From Geomonas azotofigens (lineage in GTDB: Bacteria > Desulfobacterota > Desulfuromonadia > Geobacterales > Geobacteraceae): a stretch of 64,000 nt of DNA. The stretch is from assembly GCF_018919395.1 (NCBI RefSeq), contig NZ_JAHLME010000008.1:62001-126000 (forward strand), in the 5' to 3' direction. Positions 1 through 8,778 of the stretch are shown here, in pieces; position 1 is the stretch's first letter, and every line of letters begins with the position of its first letter. The notes under the pieces were generated by a model. The model was not told where the DNA came from. It did no database searches and saw nothing but the letters and a program-made list of their open reading frames with translations. A program made the position numbers and the translations under genes.

Positions 1-798
1 GGCGCCCAGAGCCACGTCCGCGTCTCGTTCGACGTCCCGGAGTACACCGGCGAGGTGGACGCCCTCGGGACGGTGCGCATCCTGGAGGGGATCCAGGAAG
101 CCGGCATCACCACCCGTTTCTACCAGGCCTCCTCCTCCGAACTTTACGGCAAGGTGCTGGAAACTCCCCAGAAGGAGACCACCCCTTTCTACCCCCGCTC
201 CCCGTACGCCTGTGCCAAGGCCTATGCCTTCTATATCACGGTGAATTACCGGGAAAGCTACAACATGTTCGCCTGTAACGGCATCCTCTTCAACCACGAG
301 TCGCCCCGCCGCGGCGAGACCTTCGTGACCCGCAAGATCACCCGCGCCGCCGCGCGCATCAAGCTGGGGCTGCAGGACCGTCTCTACCTGGGGAACCTGG
401 AGGCGAAGAGGGACTGGGGCTTCGCGGGCGACTACGTCGAGGCGATGTGGCGCATGCTGCAGGCGGACCGCCCCGACGATTACGTCGTCGCTACCGGCGA
501 GACCCACAGCGTCAGGGAGTTCGCCGAGCAGGTCTTTGGCAGCCTCGGCATGGAACTCACCTGGAAAGGGGAGGGCGAAGGTGAGCGGGGGATCGATGTC
601 AAGACCGGCAAGACCCTGATCGAGATCGACCCGCGCTACTTCCGTCCGGCGGAGGTCGACCTGCTGCTGGGGGACGCGACCAAGGCCAGACGCGAGCTTG
701 GGTGGGAGCCGAAGACGAGCTTCCCGCAGCTGGTCAAGATGATGACCGAGTCCGATCTCGCCATCGCGCAACGGGAGCTGCGGGCCGATGGAAAATAA
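1..798 (+). CDS. gmd: GDP-mannose 4,6-dehydratase, 5' end missing
   Basis: Cytoplasmic NADP-dependent short-chain dehydrogenase that turns GDP-D-mannose into GDP-4-keto-6-deoxymannose, the first step to GDP-fucose and related 6-deoxyhexoses. The frame is open from base 1, and the GAQSHV motif typical of the family precedes the first in-frame GTG at 55, so the gene starts outside the window. About 265 residues are visible of the family's usual 340-370. The catalytic Ser (SSSELYG) and the YxxxK pair (YACAK) are present. The stop overlaps the fcl start by 11 bases, so the two are translationally coupled. Identification is firm. The missing N-terminus should hold the GxxGxxG nucleotide-binding loop. 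Confidence 0.95.
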   Translation, partial: GAQSHVRVSFDVPEYTGEVDALGTVRILEGIQEAGITTRFYQASSSELYGKVLETPQKETTPFYPRSPYACAKAYAFYITVNYRESYNMFACNGILFNHESPRRGETFVTRKITRAAARIKLGLQDRLYLGNLEAKRDWGFAGDYVEAMWRMLQADRPDDYVVATGETHSVREFAEQVFGSLGMELTWKGEGEGERGIDVKTGKTLIEIDPRYFRPAEVDLLLGDATKARRELGWEPKTSFPQLVKMMTESDLAIAQRELRADGK

Positions 799-1717
799 CG
801 CCAAGATATTCGTGGCCGGGCATCGCGGCCTGGTCGGGTCGGCCCTGGTGCGGGAGCTGGAGCGCCAGGGGTACGCCAACCTGGTGCTGCGCAAGAGCTC
901 CGAGCTCGACCTGCGCGACCAGGCGGCGACCCGGACCTTCTTCGAGGCGGAGCGCCCGGAGTACGTGTTCCTGGCGGCCGCCAAGGTGGGGGGCATCGTC
1001 GCCAACAACAGCTTCCCCGCCGACTTCATCTACGACAACCTGATGATCCAGAACAACGTGCTGCACTCGAGCTACCTCGCCGGGGTCAAGAAGCTGCTCC
1101 TCTTGGGCTCCACCTGCATCTACCCGAGGCTCGCGCCGCAGCCGATCAAGGAGGAGGCGCTGCTCACCGGCCCGCTGGAGCCGACCAACGAGCCGTACGC
1201 CATCGCCAAGATCGCCGGCATCAAGATGTGCCAGTCCTACAACCGCCAGTACGGCACCCGCTTCATCTGCGCCATGCCCACCAACCTCTACGGCCCCAAC
1301 GACAACTTCGACCTCACCACCTCCCACGTCCTCCCCGCCCTGATCCGCAGGTTCCACGAGGCGAAGGCGGCCGGGGCGGAGAGCGTCACCATCTGGGGGA
1401 CCGGGACCCCGTACCGCGAGTTCGTGCACGTGGACGACGTGGCCGGCGCCGCTTTGTTTCTCATGCGGCATTACGAGGGGTGGGACCCGGTGAACGTGGG
1501 GAGCGGCGAGGAACTTTCCATCGCCGAACTCGCGCGGAAAATAGCGGCGGTAGTCGGCTTCGCCGGTGCCATCCTCTTCGACACTGCCAAGCCCGACGGC
1601 ACCCCCAGAAAGCTCAGCGACGTGAGCCGCATCCACGAGCTGGGGTGGCACCATACCATCGAGCTCGACCAGGGGCTCAGAGACACCTACGCCTGGTACC
1701 TCGCCAACCGCTGCTGA
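788..1717 (+). CDS. fcl: GDP-L-fucose synthase
   Basis: NADPH-dependent epimerase/reductase converting GDP-4-keto-6-deoxymannose to GDP-L-fucose for surface polysaccharide. The 309 residues match the family length. The Rossmann loop GHRGLVGS lies at about residues 11-18, the catalytic Ser in GSTCIYP, and the YxxxK pair in YAIAK. It overlaps gmd by 11 bases and completes the two-step GDP-fucose route. No glycosyltransferase follows, so the pair probably closes a longer polysaccharide cluster lying to the left of the window. Confidence 0.94.
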   Translation: MENNAKIFVAGHRGLVGSALVRELERQGYANLVLRKSSELDLRDQAATRTFFEAERPEYVFLAAAKVGGIVANNSFPADFIYDNLMIQNNVLHSSYLAGVKKLLLLGSTCIYPRLAPQPIKEEALLTGPLEPTNEPYAIAKIAGIKMCQSYNRQYGTRFICAMPTNLYGPNDNFDLTTSHVLPALIRRFHEAKAAGAESVTIWGTGTPYREFVHVDDVAGAALFLMRHYEGWDPVNVGSGEELSIAELARKIAAVVGFAGAILFDTAKPDGTPRKLSDVSRIHELGWHHTIELDQGLRDTYAWYLANRC

Positions 1718-1880
1718 TTTCGTCTCCTCTCCCGACAGATCGGAGCGCTGCCGGTGCCGTTTTCGAACCGGGACCGGCGGCGCATTAAGCTGCCGAATTC
1801 TCATGAATTACTCGGCCAACTACCGTTTTGCGCCTTCTTCAATCTTTGTGCCAAAATTTTCGAAGCGCACCAAAATGCGC

Positions 1881-1909
1881 TTTACAGTGAATTTTTTAGA
1901 TGCTATACT
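1881..1909 (+). promoter_or_regulatory. Sigma-70-type promoter for the lpt operon
   Basis: TTTACA at 1881-1886 and TATACT at 1904-1909 are separated by 17 bases. Initiation would fall only a few bases before the lptC ATG at 1922, so the leader would be very short. A GCGCA/TGCGC inverted repeat at 1865-1880 sits just upstream of the -35 box. Confidence 0.6.
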
Positions 1910-1921
1910 TCCAGCGAAATC

Positions 1922-2494
1922 ATGCATAACTTCAATAATTTCAAGCGATTCCTCGGCGTCCTGGCAGTTGTCGCCTCCCTGATGGTGATTGCCACCATAG
2001 TCTTCCGTATGCAGCAGGAAGTAGCCCCGAAACTGTCGGTGCGCAAGCTTCCTCTCCAGGTGGATGTCTCCCTGCACAATTTCCATTACACGGAAACCAA
2101 ACAGGGGGTCAAGTATTGGGAGCTGGCGGCGGCACGGGCCGACTATAACAAGCAGGCCGACATCTCCTACCTCTCCGGCGTTCGGATGGTGGTGCATGGG
2201 GCGGGAGGGGTCGGCGAACTGCTGATTACCGCGGACCGCGGCGAATATCACAACGGGACCAGGGACGTCGCCCTGATCGGCAACGTGCGGGGTAAAAGCA
2301 ACAAGGGGTACGGTTTTTCCGCCCCCCGCGTCAACTACGTCGCGGCGCGCGGCATGTTGCAGACCGCCGAGCGGGTCAGGTTGACGGACATCGGAAGCGA
2401 GTTGGAAGGGACAGGTATGGAGTACTACACGCAGACCAGGAAGTTCAGATTGTTGAAGGACATAAGCGCCGTGTACCGGCAGGGAGGGAAGTGA
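1922..2494 (+). CDS. lptC: LPS export protein LptC
   Basis: Single-pass inner-membrane protein of the LptBFGC exporter. It takes lipopolysaccharide from the membrane complex and passes it to periplasmic LptA. The start is placed at ATG 1922 (MHNFNNFKR) because it is followed directly by a membrane helix at about residues 9-27. The longer open frame back to 1754 runs through the promoter and has no sensible N-terminus. The 190 residues match the family. The body is a beta-jellyroll-type YrbK/LptC domain. The stop overlaps the lptA start (TGATG). LptF and LptG are not in this window. Confidence 0.88.
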   Translation: MHNFNNFKRFLGVLAVVASLMVIATIVFRMQQEVAPKLSVRKLPLQVDVSLHNFHYTETKQGVKYWELAAARADYNKQADISYLSGVRMVVHGAGGVGELLITADRGEYHNGTRDVALIGNVRGKSNKGYGFSAPRVNYVAARGMLQTAERVRLTDIGSELEGTGMEYYTQTRKFRLLKDISAVYRQGGK

Positions 2495-2965
2495 TGCGCC
2501 GAATCGTCTCCTGCCTCGCGCTGCTGCTTGCCCTGGCCACGGCGGGCCACGCCGCCCAGGGCAACGCCAACAAAGAACCATTAAAGATAAAGTCGGACAC
2601 CCTTAATACCGATAACGAGAAGAAGACCGCGACCTTCGAGGGGAAGGTGGTCGCCCGCCAGGGCGACATGACCCTGTACGCGGACCGCCTGATCGTCTCC
2701 TACAGCGGCCCCAACAACGAGGTGTCTCAGGTCGAGGCCTTCGGCAACGTGCGCATCGTGCAGGAGGAGCGCCAGGCCACCGGCGCCCACGGGATCTACG
2801 ATCCCAAGCTGGCGCGCATCATCCTGGACGGCAACCCCAAGGTGGTTTCCGGCGAGGACGTGGTGACCGGCAGGATCATCACCTACTACGTCAACGAGCA
2901 GAGAAGCGTGGTTACCAGCGGCCCGAAGGAACGGGTGGAAGCGGTTATCCATCCGGGAGGGAAGA

Positions 2966-2985
<20 letters not shown>
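2494..2985 (+). CDS. lptA: LPS transport periplasmic protein LptA
   Basis: Periplasmic bridge protein whose oligomers carry LPS from LptC to the outer-membrane LptD/E translocon. The ATG at 2494 overlaps the lptC stop by one base and has GGGAGGG upstream. An in-frame GTG at 2491 is a less likely start. A signal peptide is clear (residues 1 to about 21, ending GHAA). The OstA-like beta domain follows, with the family phrase [19 protein letters not shown]. It overlaps lptB by 20 bases. Length is 163 residues, normal for LptA. Confidence 0.92.
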
Positions 2986-3703
<718 letters not shown>

Positions 3704-3713
3704 AGAAAAAAAG

Positions 3714-3920
3714 ACGTTCTATGTTCTAGGTTCTACGTTCTACGTTAAAAATGCAAACCCCAGTCGCCAAAGATTGTGGCTTGCGCTATAATGAGAACAA
3801 AGGTAAATCGTACTCCATGAACACAGGAATCTGCCATTCTCATACAGCCGCACCCTTGTCATTTACACGGTTTTTCAACGGGTTTCCACGCTTTCAACGT
3901 AGAACATAGAACGTAGAACG
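3714..3920. repeat. Heptad-rich inverted repeat flanking the lptB-rpoN spacer
   Basis: Bases 3714-3746 are built from GTTCTA-type heptads. Bases 3896-3920 carry the reverse complement of the same words (AACGTAGAACATAGAAC). The two arms enclose about 150 bases that include a TATAAT at 3787-3792 with no convincing -35 box. The arms could pair in the transcript or reflect a repeat insertion. Confidence 0.7.
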
Positions 3921-3944
3921 GGTTTCAAGGGTTTGTGAGGACTT

Positions 3945-5492
3945 ATGGCAATTGAGATGCGCCAGCAGATGAAAATGAGTCAGCAACTGGTGATGACACC
4001 CCAGTTGCAGCAGGCCATCAAGCTGCTTCAGCTCTCCAGGCTGGAGCTGCAGGACGTTGTGCGGCAGGAACTGGAGGAAAATCCCATCCTGGACGAGGTC
4101 ATCGAACAGGAGGAGATCCGCGAGCCCGAGCAGCTCGAACTGCGCGAGAAGGAAGCCGAGCCGGAAAGTTCCGCCAGCGACTTCCAGGAGGTCCGCGCCG
4201 GCGAGGAGACCCGTGAGGCCGACTGGGATTCCTACATAGACGGCTACAACTACAGCTCCGGCGAGCAGTACTACGACGACGAGGACCGTCCCTCCTTTGA
4301 GAATCTCCTCACCAAGAAATCAACCCTCTTCGACCACCTGCTCTGGCAGCTCAGCCTGACCCGACTCACCGAGCGCGAGATGGCGGTCGGCGCCGAAATC
4401 ATCGGCAACATCGACGAGGACGGCTACCTGCGCGCGAGCCTCGAGGACATCGCCTCGGCCTGCGTCCAGGTCCCCCCCTTCAGCGACGAGGCCCTGGAGT
4501 GGGCGGGGCTTGCCGCAGGCGCTTCCGAGGAGCAGCTGGCCGAGGCGGTCGACGGTTTCGCCGAGAGCGTGCTGACCCCGCTGGTGGAGGCGGTCCTGAA
4601 ACGGATCCAGGAATTCGACCCGGTCGGGGTGGGGGCGCGCGACCTGCGCGAGTGCCTGCTGATCCAGGTGGCGAGCCTGGGCATGTCGGGGAGCCTGGTC
4701 GAGGCGCTTTTGCGCGACCACCTGAAGGACCTGGAGAGCCACAAGTACAAGCAGGCCGCAAAGGTGCTGGGCGTCGACGTGAACGATATCCTGGCCGCGA
4801 CCCGCATCATCGCCGAGCTCGACCCCAAGCCGGGGCGGGTCTTTGGCAGCGACGACGTGCAGTACATCTCCGCCGACATCTTCGTGCACAAGGTGGGGGA
4901 CGAGTACGTGGTGATGCTGAACGACGAGGGGATGCCCAACCTCAGGATCAACCCCATCTACGCACCCGAAGCCAAGTCGAGCCGTGCGGTGGACAAGGTG
5001 GCCGAGGACTACATCGGCGAGAAGATGCGCTCCGCCATCTGGCTCATCAAGAGCATCCAGCAGCGCCAGCGCACCATCTTCAAGGTCGCCAAGAGCATCG
5101 TCAAGTTCCAGCGCGACTTCCTGGACCGCGGCATCGAGCACCTGCGCCCGCTGGTTTTGCGCGACATCGCCGAGGATATCGGCATGCACGAGTCCACCAT
5201 CAGCCGCGTCACCACCAACAAGTACATGCAGACCCCCCAGGGGCTCTTCGAGCTGAAGTACTTCTTCAACTCGGGGATCTCCACCGGCGAGGGGGATTTC
5301 ATCGCCTCCGAGAGCGTCAAGAGCAAGATCAAGGAACTGGTGGACAACGAGGACCCCAAGCGCCCCTACTCGGACCAGCGCCTGGCGGAGCTCCTGTCCG
5401 GCCACAACATCGTCATCGCCCGGCGCACTGTCACCAAGTACCGCGAGATGCTCCGCATCGGCTCGTCTTCGGAGCGCAAGAAGCATTTCTAA
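3945..5492 (+). CDS. rpoN: RNA polymerase sigma-54 factor RpoN
   Basis: Sigma factor directing polymerase to -24/-12 promoters, which open only with AAA+ enhancer-binding proteins. In Geobacter it governs nitrogen, motility and many electron-transfer genes. The N-terminal glutamine/leucine-rich region I (QQMKMSQQLVMTPQLQQAI), an acidic region II (about residues 60-130), the core-binding and helix-turn-helix domains, and the C-terminal RpoN box ARRTVTKYRE are all present. Length is 515 residues. It lies between the lpt genes and hpf, the common proteobacterial order. Confidence 0.97.
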   Translation: MAIEMRQQMKMSQQLVMTPQLQQAIKLLQLSRLELQDVVRQELEENPILDEVIEQEEIREPEQLELREKEAEPESSASDFQEVRAGEETREADWDSYIDGYNYSSGEQYYDDEDRPSFENLLTKKSTLFDHLLWQLSLTRLTEREMAVGAEIIGNIDEDGYLRASLEDIASACVQVPPFSDEALEWAGLAAGASEEQLAEAVDGFAESVLTPLVEAVLKRIQEFDPVGVGARDLRECLLIQVASLGMSGSLVEALLRDHLKDLESHKYKQAAKVLGVDVNDILAATRIIAELDPKPGRVFGSDDVQYISADIFVHKVGDEYVVMLNDEGMPNLRINPIYAPEAKSSRAVDKVAEDYIGEKMRSAIWLIKSIQQRQRTIFKVAKSIVKFQRDFLDRGIEHLRPLVLRDIAEDIGMHESTISRVTTNKYMQTPQGLFELKYFFNSGISTGEGDFIASESVKSKIKELVDNEDPKRPYSDQRLAELLSGHNIVIARRTVTKYREMLRIGSSSERKKHF

Positions 5493-5553
5493 ACGCGAAC
5501 ACCGCTTGTGGCGGGCGCTTCGCGTGTATTGTCAATAAAGGGAGGTACTTCGT

Positions 5554-6102
5554 ATGCAGATAACCACGACATTCAGGCACATGGAACCGAGCGAAGCGCT
5601 GAAGAGCTACGCGGAGGAGAAGCTGGACCGGGTTAAGAAATATATAGACGAGCCGATTGTCGTCCAGGTATTTTTGACCGTTGAGAAGATCCGCCACATG
5701 GCCGAGGTGACCATCAACGCCAAGGGGATCACCATCAAGGCCGCGGAAGAGACCAACGACATGTACGCCTCCATCGACGCCGTATCCGACAAGATCGAGC
5801 GCCAGCTGCGCCGCTTCAAGGAGCGCATCAAGGCCCACAAGCCCGCCTCCGACGCGCGCGAGCGCCAGGTGCAGAAGGCGATCGTGCAGGCCCAGGGGAT
5901 CGAGGAAGGGACCCAGGCGCCGGTCATCATCAAGACCAAGAGCTTCACCATGAAACCGATGTCCGTCGAGGAGGCGGTGATGCAGATGGAACTGCTGCAT
6001 AAGGACTTCCTGGTCTACACCGAGTCCTCCACCGAGACCATCAACGTGGTGTATCGCAGGAAAGACGGCAACTACGGCCTGATCTCGCCGGAGAACCCGT
6101 AG
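5554..6102 (+). CDS. hpf: Ribosome hibernation-promoting factor, long form
   Basis: Binds the 30S subunit in stationary phase and, through its C-terminal tail, pairs ribosomes into inactive 100S dimers. The 182 residues make it the long form: an S30AE domain at about 1-100, a charged linker, and a dimerisation domain at about 125-180 (MSVEEAVMQMELLHKDFLVY). A good ribosome site (GGGAGG) precedes the ATG. It sits 61 bases after rpoN and upstream of hprK, as in many relatives. Confidence 0.94.
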   Translation: MQITTTFRHMEPSEALKSYAEEKLDRVKKYIDEPIVVQVFLTVEKIRHMAEVTINAKGITIKAAEETNDMYASIDAVSDKIERQLRRFKERIKAHKPASDARERQVQKAIVQAQGIEEGTQAPVIIKTKSFTMKPMSVEEAVMQMELLHKDFLVYTESSTETINVVYRRKDGNYGLISPENP

Positions 6103-6126
6103 CGCTCCTTGAGCTGGAAAAAGGAT

Positions 6127-6187
6127 CCGGAGCCCGGGCTTCGGATTGAAAAAGCGGATGGGAGGCGTCCCCGTGGCGCCTCCCATC
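6127..6187 (+). other. Two strong hairpins between hpf and hprK
   Basis: The first hairpin centres on AGCCCGGGCT at 6127-6144. The second pairs GATGGGAGGCG (6157-6167) with CGCCTCCCATC (6177-6187), a perfect 11-base stem with a 9-base loop. No T run follows, so it is not a standard terminator. It may stabilise the hpf message or reduce read-through into hprK. Confidence 0.6.
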
Positions 6188-6241
6188 GTGATAACGGCCC
6201 CTTCTGGGGCTGTTCGCGTGCACGGGGGAAAGGTCGCAGCA

Positions 6242-7201
6242 TTGACAAGCATGAGCCTCAGCATCAAGGATCTGTTGGAAGACAAGGCTTACGGCCTCGA
6301 CCTGCAGCTTCTGTGCGGTGACGAGGGCCTGAGTAACCGGCTCTACAGCTCCCGCATCCAAAAGCCGGGCCTGGCCCTCACCGGCTACACGGAGCACCTG
6401 CATCCGGACCGCGTCCAGGTGCTGGGGAACACCGAGATCTCCTACCTGAGCCAGATCCCCGAGGAGGTCGGCTCCCGGCACATCGAGAAGCTCTGCAGCT
6501 ACCCCATCGCCTGCTTCATCGTCACCAAGGGGCTCGATCCTCCCGAGTTCTTAAAGCGCAGCGCCCAGGCGGCCGGCATCCCCCTTCTGGTGACCCACCA
6601 CCAGTCCTCCACCTTCATCAGCCTGATCACCAAGTTCCTCGAAGAGAGCCTGCTTCCCTCGACCCATATCCACGGCGTGCTGGTCGACGTCCTCGGGGTC
6701 GGCGTGCTCCTTCTGGGCAAGAGCGGCATCGGCAAGAGCGAGTGCGCCCTCGACCTCGTCATCCGCGGCCATCGCCTGGTCGCCGACGACGTGATCCATA
6801 TCAAGAAGAAGATGCCGGCGGCGCTGGTGGGGCAGGCCGGGGAGACCATCCAGTACCACATGGAGATCCGCGGCCTGGGGATCATCAACATCAAGGACCT
6901 GTACGGGGTCTCCTCGATCCGCGAGAAGAAGATCATCGACATGGTGCTGGAGCTCATGGAGTGGGACGCGAACCAGGAGTACGAGCGGCTGGGGATCGAC
7001 GAACCGGTCAAGACCATCCTGGGGGTGGACCTGCCGCACCTGAAGATACCGGTCCGGCCGGGCCGCAACCTGACCTCGATCATCGAGGTGGCCGCCAGGA
7101 ACTTCCTTTTGAAGGGGATGGGGTACCACTCGGCGCGGGAGTTCCACGAGAAGCTCCTGGCCCGCCTGGAGTTCCGCCCCCTGGGCAACGAGGTGGAGTA
7201 G
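6242..7201 (+). CDS. hprK: HPr kinase/phosphorylase
   Basis: Bifunctional enzyme that phosphorylates and dephosphorylates Ser46 of HPr. The open frame extends back to 6146 but crosses the hairpins. TTG 6242 has GGGGGAAAGG eight bases upstream, while ATG 6251 is the alternative start and lies too far from that site. With TTG the protein is 319 residues, the usual size. The N-terminal DRTGG-like domain contains VTHHQSSTF. The kinase P-loop GKSGIGKS is at about residues 159-166, followed by the HPrK signature region (VADDVIHI, MEIRGLGIINI). Its substrate HPr is encoded 1.3 kb downstream with Ser46 intact. Confidence 0.92.
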   Translation: MTSMSLSIKDLLEDKAYGLDLQLLCGDEGLSNRLYSSRIQKPGLALTGYTEHLHPDRVQVLGNTEISYLSQIPEEVGSRHIEKLCSYPIACFIVTKGLDPPEFLKRSAQAAGIPLLVTHHQSSTFISLITKFLEESLLPSTHIHGVLVDVLGVGVLLLGKSGIGKSECALDLVIRGHRLVADDVIHIKKKMPAALVGQAGETIQYHMEIRGLGIINIKDLYGVSSIREKKIIDMVLELMEWDANQEYERLGIDEPVKTILGVDLPHLKIPVRPGRNLTSIIEVAARNFLLKGMGYHSAREFHEKLLARLEFRPLGNEVE

Positions 7202-7202
7202 C

Positions 7203-8066
7203 ATGCGCATCGTCATCATAACCGGCCTCTCCGGATCGGGAAAATCGACGGCGGTGAAGGCGCTGGAGGACGAGGGGTTCTTCTGTCTCGACAACCTCCC
7301 GGTCTCCCTGGTGAGCACCTTCATCGAGCTCGTGGAGCACTCGCGCGAGGACATCAAGGACGTGGCCCTGGTGATGGACATCAGGAGCCGCGATTTCATC
7401 AAGGGGTACGACCAGGTGTTCCAGGCCATCGCCTCGGCCGGGCACAGCGTCAAGATCTTCTACTTCGACGCCACCGACGAGGTGCTGATCCGGCGCTTCT
7501 CCGAGACCCGGCGCCGCCACCCGGCGCTGGAGGGGGCGAGCGTCCCGGAGGGGATCCGCTTCGAGCGCGACCAGCTGGCCGGCCTTAGGCGCATCGCCAC
7601 CGCCATCATCGACACCTCGGAGATGAACGTGCACCGCCTCAAGGAGGTGGTGATCGGGCTGGTGAAGGGGGGCGAGGGGGCCCTGGAGATGCAGGTGAAC
7701 CTGCAGTCCTTCGGCTTTCGCTACGGGCTCCCCCTGGAGAGCGACCTGGTCATGGACGTGCGCTTTCTCCCCAACCCGTACTTCGTGGCCGAACTGCGCC
7801 ACTTCTCCGGCCTGGAGCCGGGAGTGCGCGATTACGTCCTCAAGCAGAAGGAGACCATCGTGTTCCTGGAGCGTTTCCGGGACATGCTGGAGTTCCTGCT
7901 GCCGGGTTACCGCAGGGAGGGTAAGTCCTACCTCTCCGTTTCCATCGGCTGCACCGGCGGCAGACATCGCTCGGTGGCCATCGCAGAAGAGCTGTACAAC
8001 TACTTCCGGCAGCGGAACGTGAACATAAAAATTTCCCACAGGGACATAGAGAAGGGGCTGGGATGA
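7203..8066 (+). CDS. rapZ: RapZ-family nucleotide-binding protein
   Basis: P-loop protein of the YvcJ/RapZ family. In enteric bacteria RapZ adapts RNase E to small RNAs controlling glucosamine-6-phosphate synthase. In other phyla it links to UDP-GlcNAc metabolism and to the PTS. Walker A GLSGSGKST spans residues 8-16. The C-terminal half has the conserved GCTGGRHRSVAIAE motif. Length is 287 residues. It begins one base after the hprK stop and its stop overlaps the next ATG (ATGA), so expression is tightly coupled. Its RNA target in this organism is unknown. Confidence 0.92.
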   Translation: MRIVIITGLSGSGKSTAVKALEDEGFFCLDNLPVSLVSTFIELVEHSREDIKDVALVMDIRSRDFIKGYDQVFQAIASAGHSVKIFYFDATDEVLIRRFSETRRRHPALEGASVPEGIRFERDQLAGLRRIATAIIDTSEMNVHRLKEVVIGLVKGGEGALEMQVNLQSFGFRYGLPLESDLVMDVRFLPNPYFVAELRHFSGLEPGVRDYVLKQKETIVFLERFRDMLEFLLPGYRREGKSYLSVSIGCTGGRHRSVAIAEELYNYFRQRNVNIKISHRDIEKGLG

Positions 8067-8458
8067 TAGGACTGCTTTTGGTAGCACATGCCGGCGTGGC
8101 CAGTGAGCTTCTGACCGCGGCGGAGATGATAGTAGGGAAGTTGGAACTGGCCGAGGCGGTGGCGATCGCTCCCGACGCGTCGGCCACGGACGTCATGTCC
8201 GCCATCAAGGACGCGGTGGCCCGGGTCTCCGGCGACGGGGCCATCATCATGACCGACATGTTCGGAGGCACCCCATCCAACATGAGCATCTCCTTCCTGC
8301 AGGAGGGGAAGGTCGAGGTGTTGACCGGTGTGAACCTCCCCATGCTGATCCGCTTCACCCAGGAGCGCAACCGCTGCGGCGTGGCGGAACTCGCCCTGAA
8401 GCTCAAGGAGAGCGCGCAGGAGGGGATCACGGTAGCAGGGGACTTCCTGAAAAAGTAA
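8063..8458 (+). CDS. PTS EIIA component, mannose/fructose family
   Basis: Phosphocarrier of the mannose-type EIIA fold that accepts phosphate from HPr. The active histidine is His9 in LLVAHAGVA. The DMFGGTPSNM motif is typical of the family. At 131 residues it is a stand-alone EIIA with no EIIB, EIIC or EIID nearby, so it probably signals rather than transports. It overlaps rapZ by four bases. Confidence 0.9.
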   Translation: MIGLLLVAHAGVASELLTAAEMIVGKLELAEAVAIAPDASATDVMSAIKDAVARVSGDGAIIMTDMFGGTPSNMSISFLQEGKVEVLTGVNLPMLIRFTQERNRCGVAELALKLKESAQEGITVAGDFLKK

Positions 8459-8511
8459 GCAAAGGAGGATATCCCTACCGATGCCTTGGGCGCAGGTGGG
8501 GGAGTGCACAT

Positions 8512-8778
8512 ATGATAGAAGGCGAATTCGTAATACCCAACAAGCTTGGGCTGCATGCCCGGGCCTCCGCGCTCCTGGTGAAGACCTCCAGCGGCTTTTC
8601 CTCCGAGATCAGGATTGAGCGGGAGGGGGTCGAGGTGAACGGCAAGAGCATCATGGGGATCATGATGCTGGCGGCCGCCAAGGGGAGCACCATCACGCTC
8701 AAGGTCGAGGGGGCGGACGAGGTCGAGGCCTACGCCGCAATCGGGGAGCTGATCCGGAATGGATTCGGAGAAGAGTGA
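8512..8778 (+). CDS. ptsH: Phosphocarrier protein HPr
   Basis: Small phosphorelay protein receiving phosphate from enzyme I on His15 (GLHARAS). Ser46 in GKSIMG is the HprK target site and is intact, matching the presence of hprK upstream. Length is 88 residues. The start at ATG 8512 is supported by GGTGGGGGAG upstream. A stronger AAAGGAGG at 8461 belongs to a different frame. The 3' end overlaps ptsI by 20 bases. Confidence 0.95.
   Translation: MIEGEFVIPNKLGLHARASALLVKTSSGFSSEIRIEREGVEVNGKSIMGIMMLAAAKGSTITLKVEGADEVEAYAAIGELIRNGFGEE

Noticed and set aside
734-1804. Long minus-strand open frame opposite fcl
   Set aside because: GC-rich shadow of gmd/fcl: low-complexity composition, no ribosome site, and both sense genes are firmly identified.
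1754-1921. Longer N-terminus for lptC
   Set aside because: The extension crosses a good promoter and lacks family similarity. ATG 1922 is followed at once by the membrane helix.
3760-3800. Sigma-54 or sigma-70 promoter before rpoN
   Set aside because: TATAAT is present at 3787, but there is no matching -35 box and no GG-N10-GC spacing.
4320-5486. 388-codon minus-strand frame opposite rpoN
   Set aside because: Antisense shadow caused by codon bias in a GC-rich gene. The sequence is repetitive in D/V/L/H with no recognisable domain.
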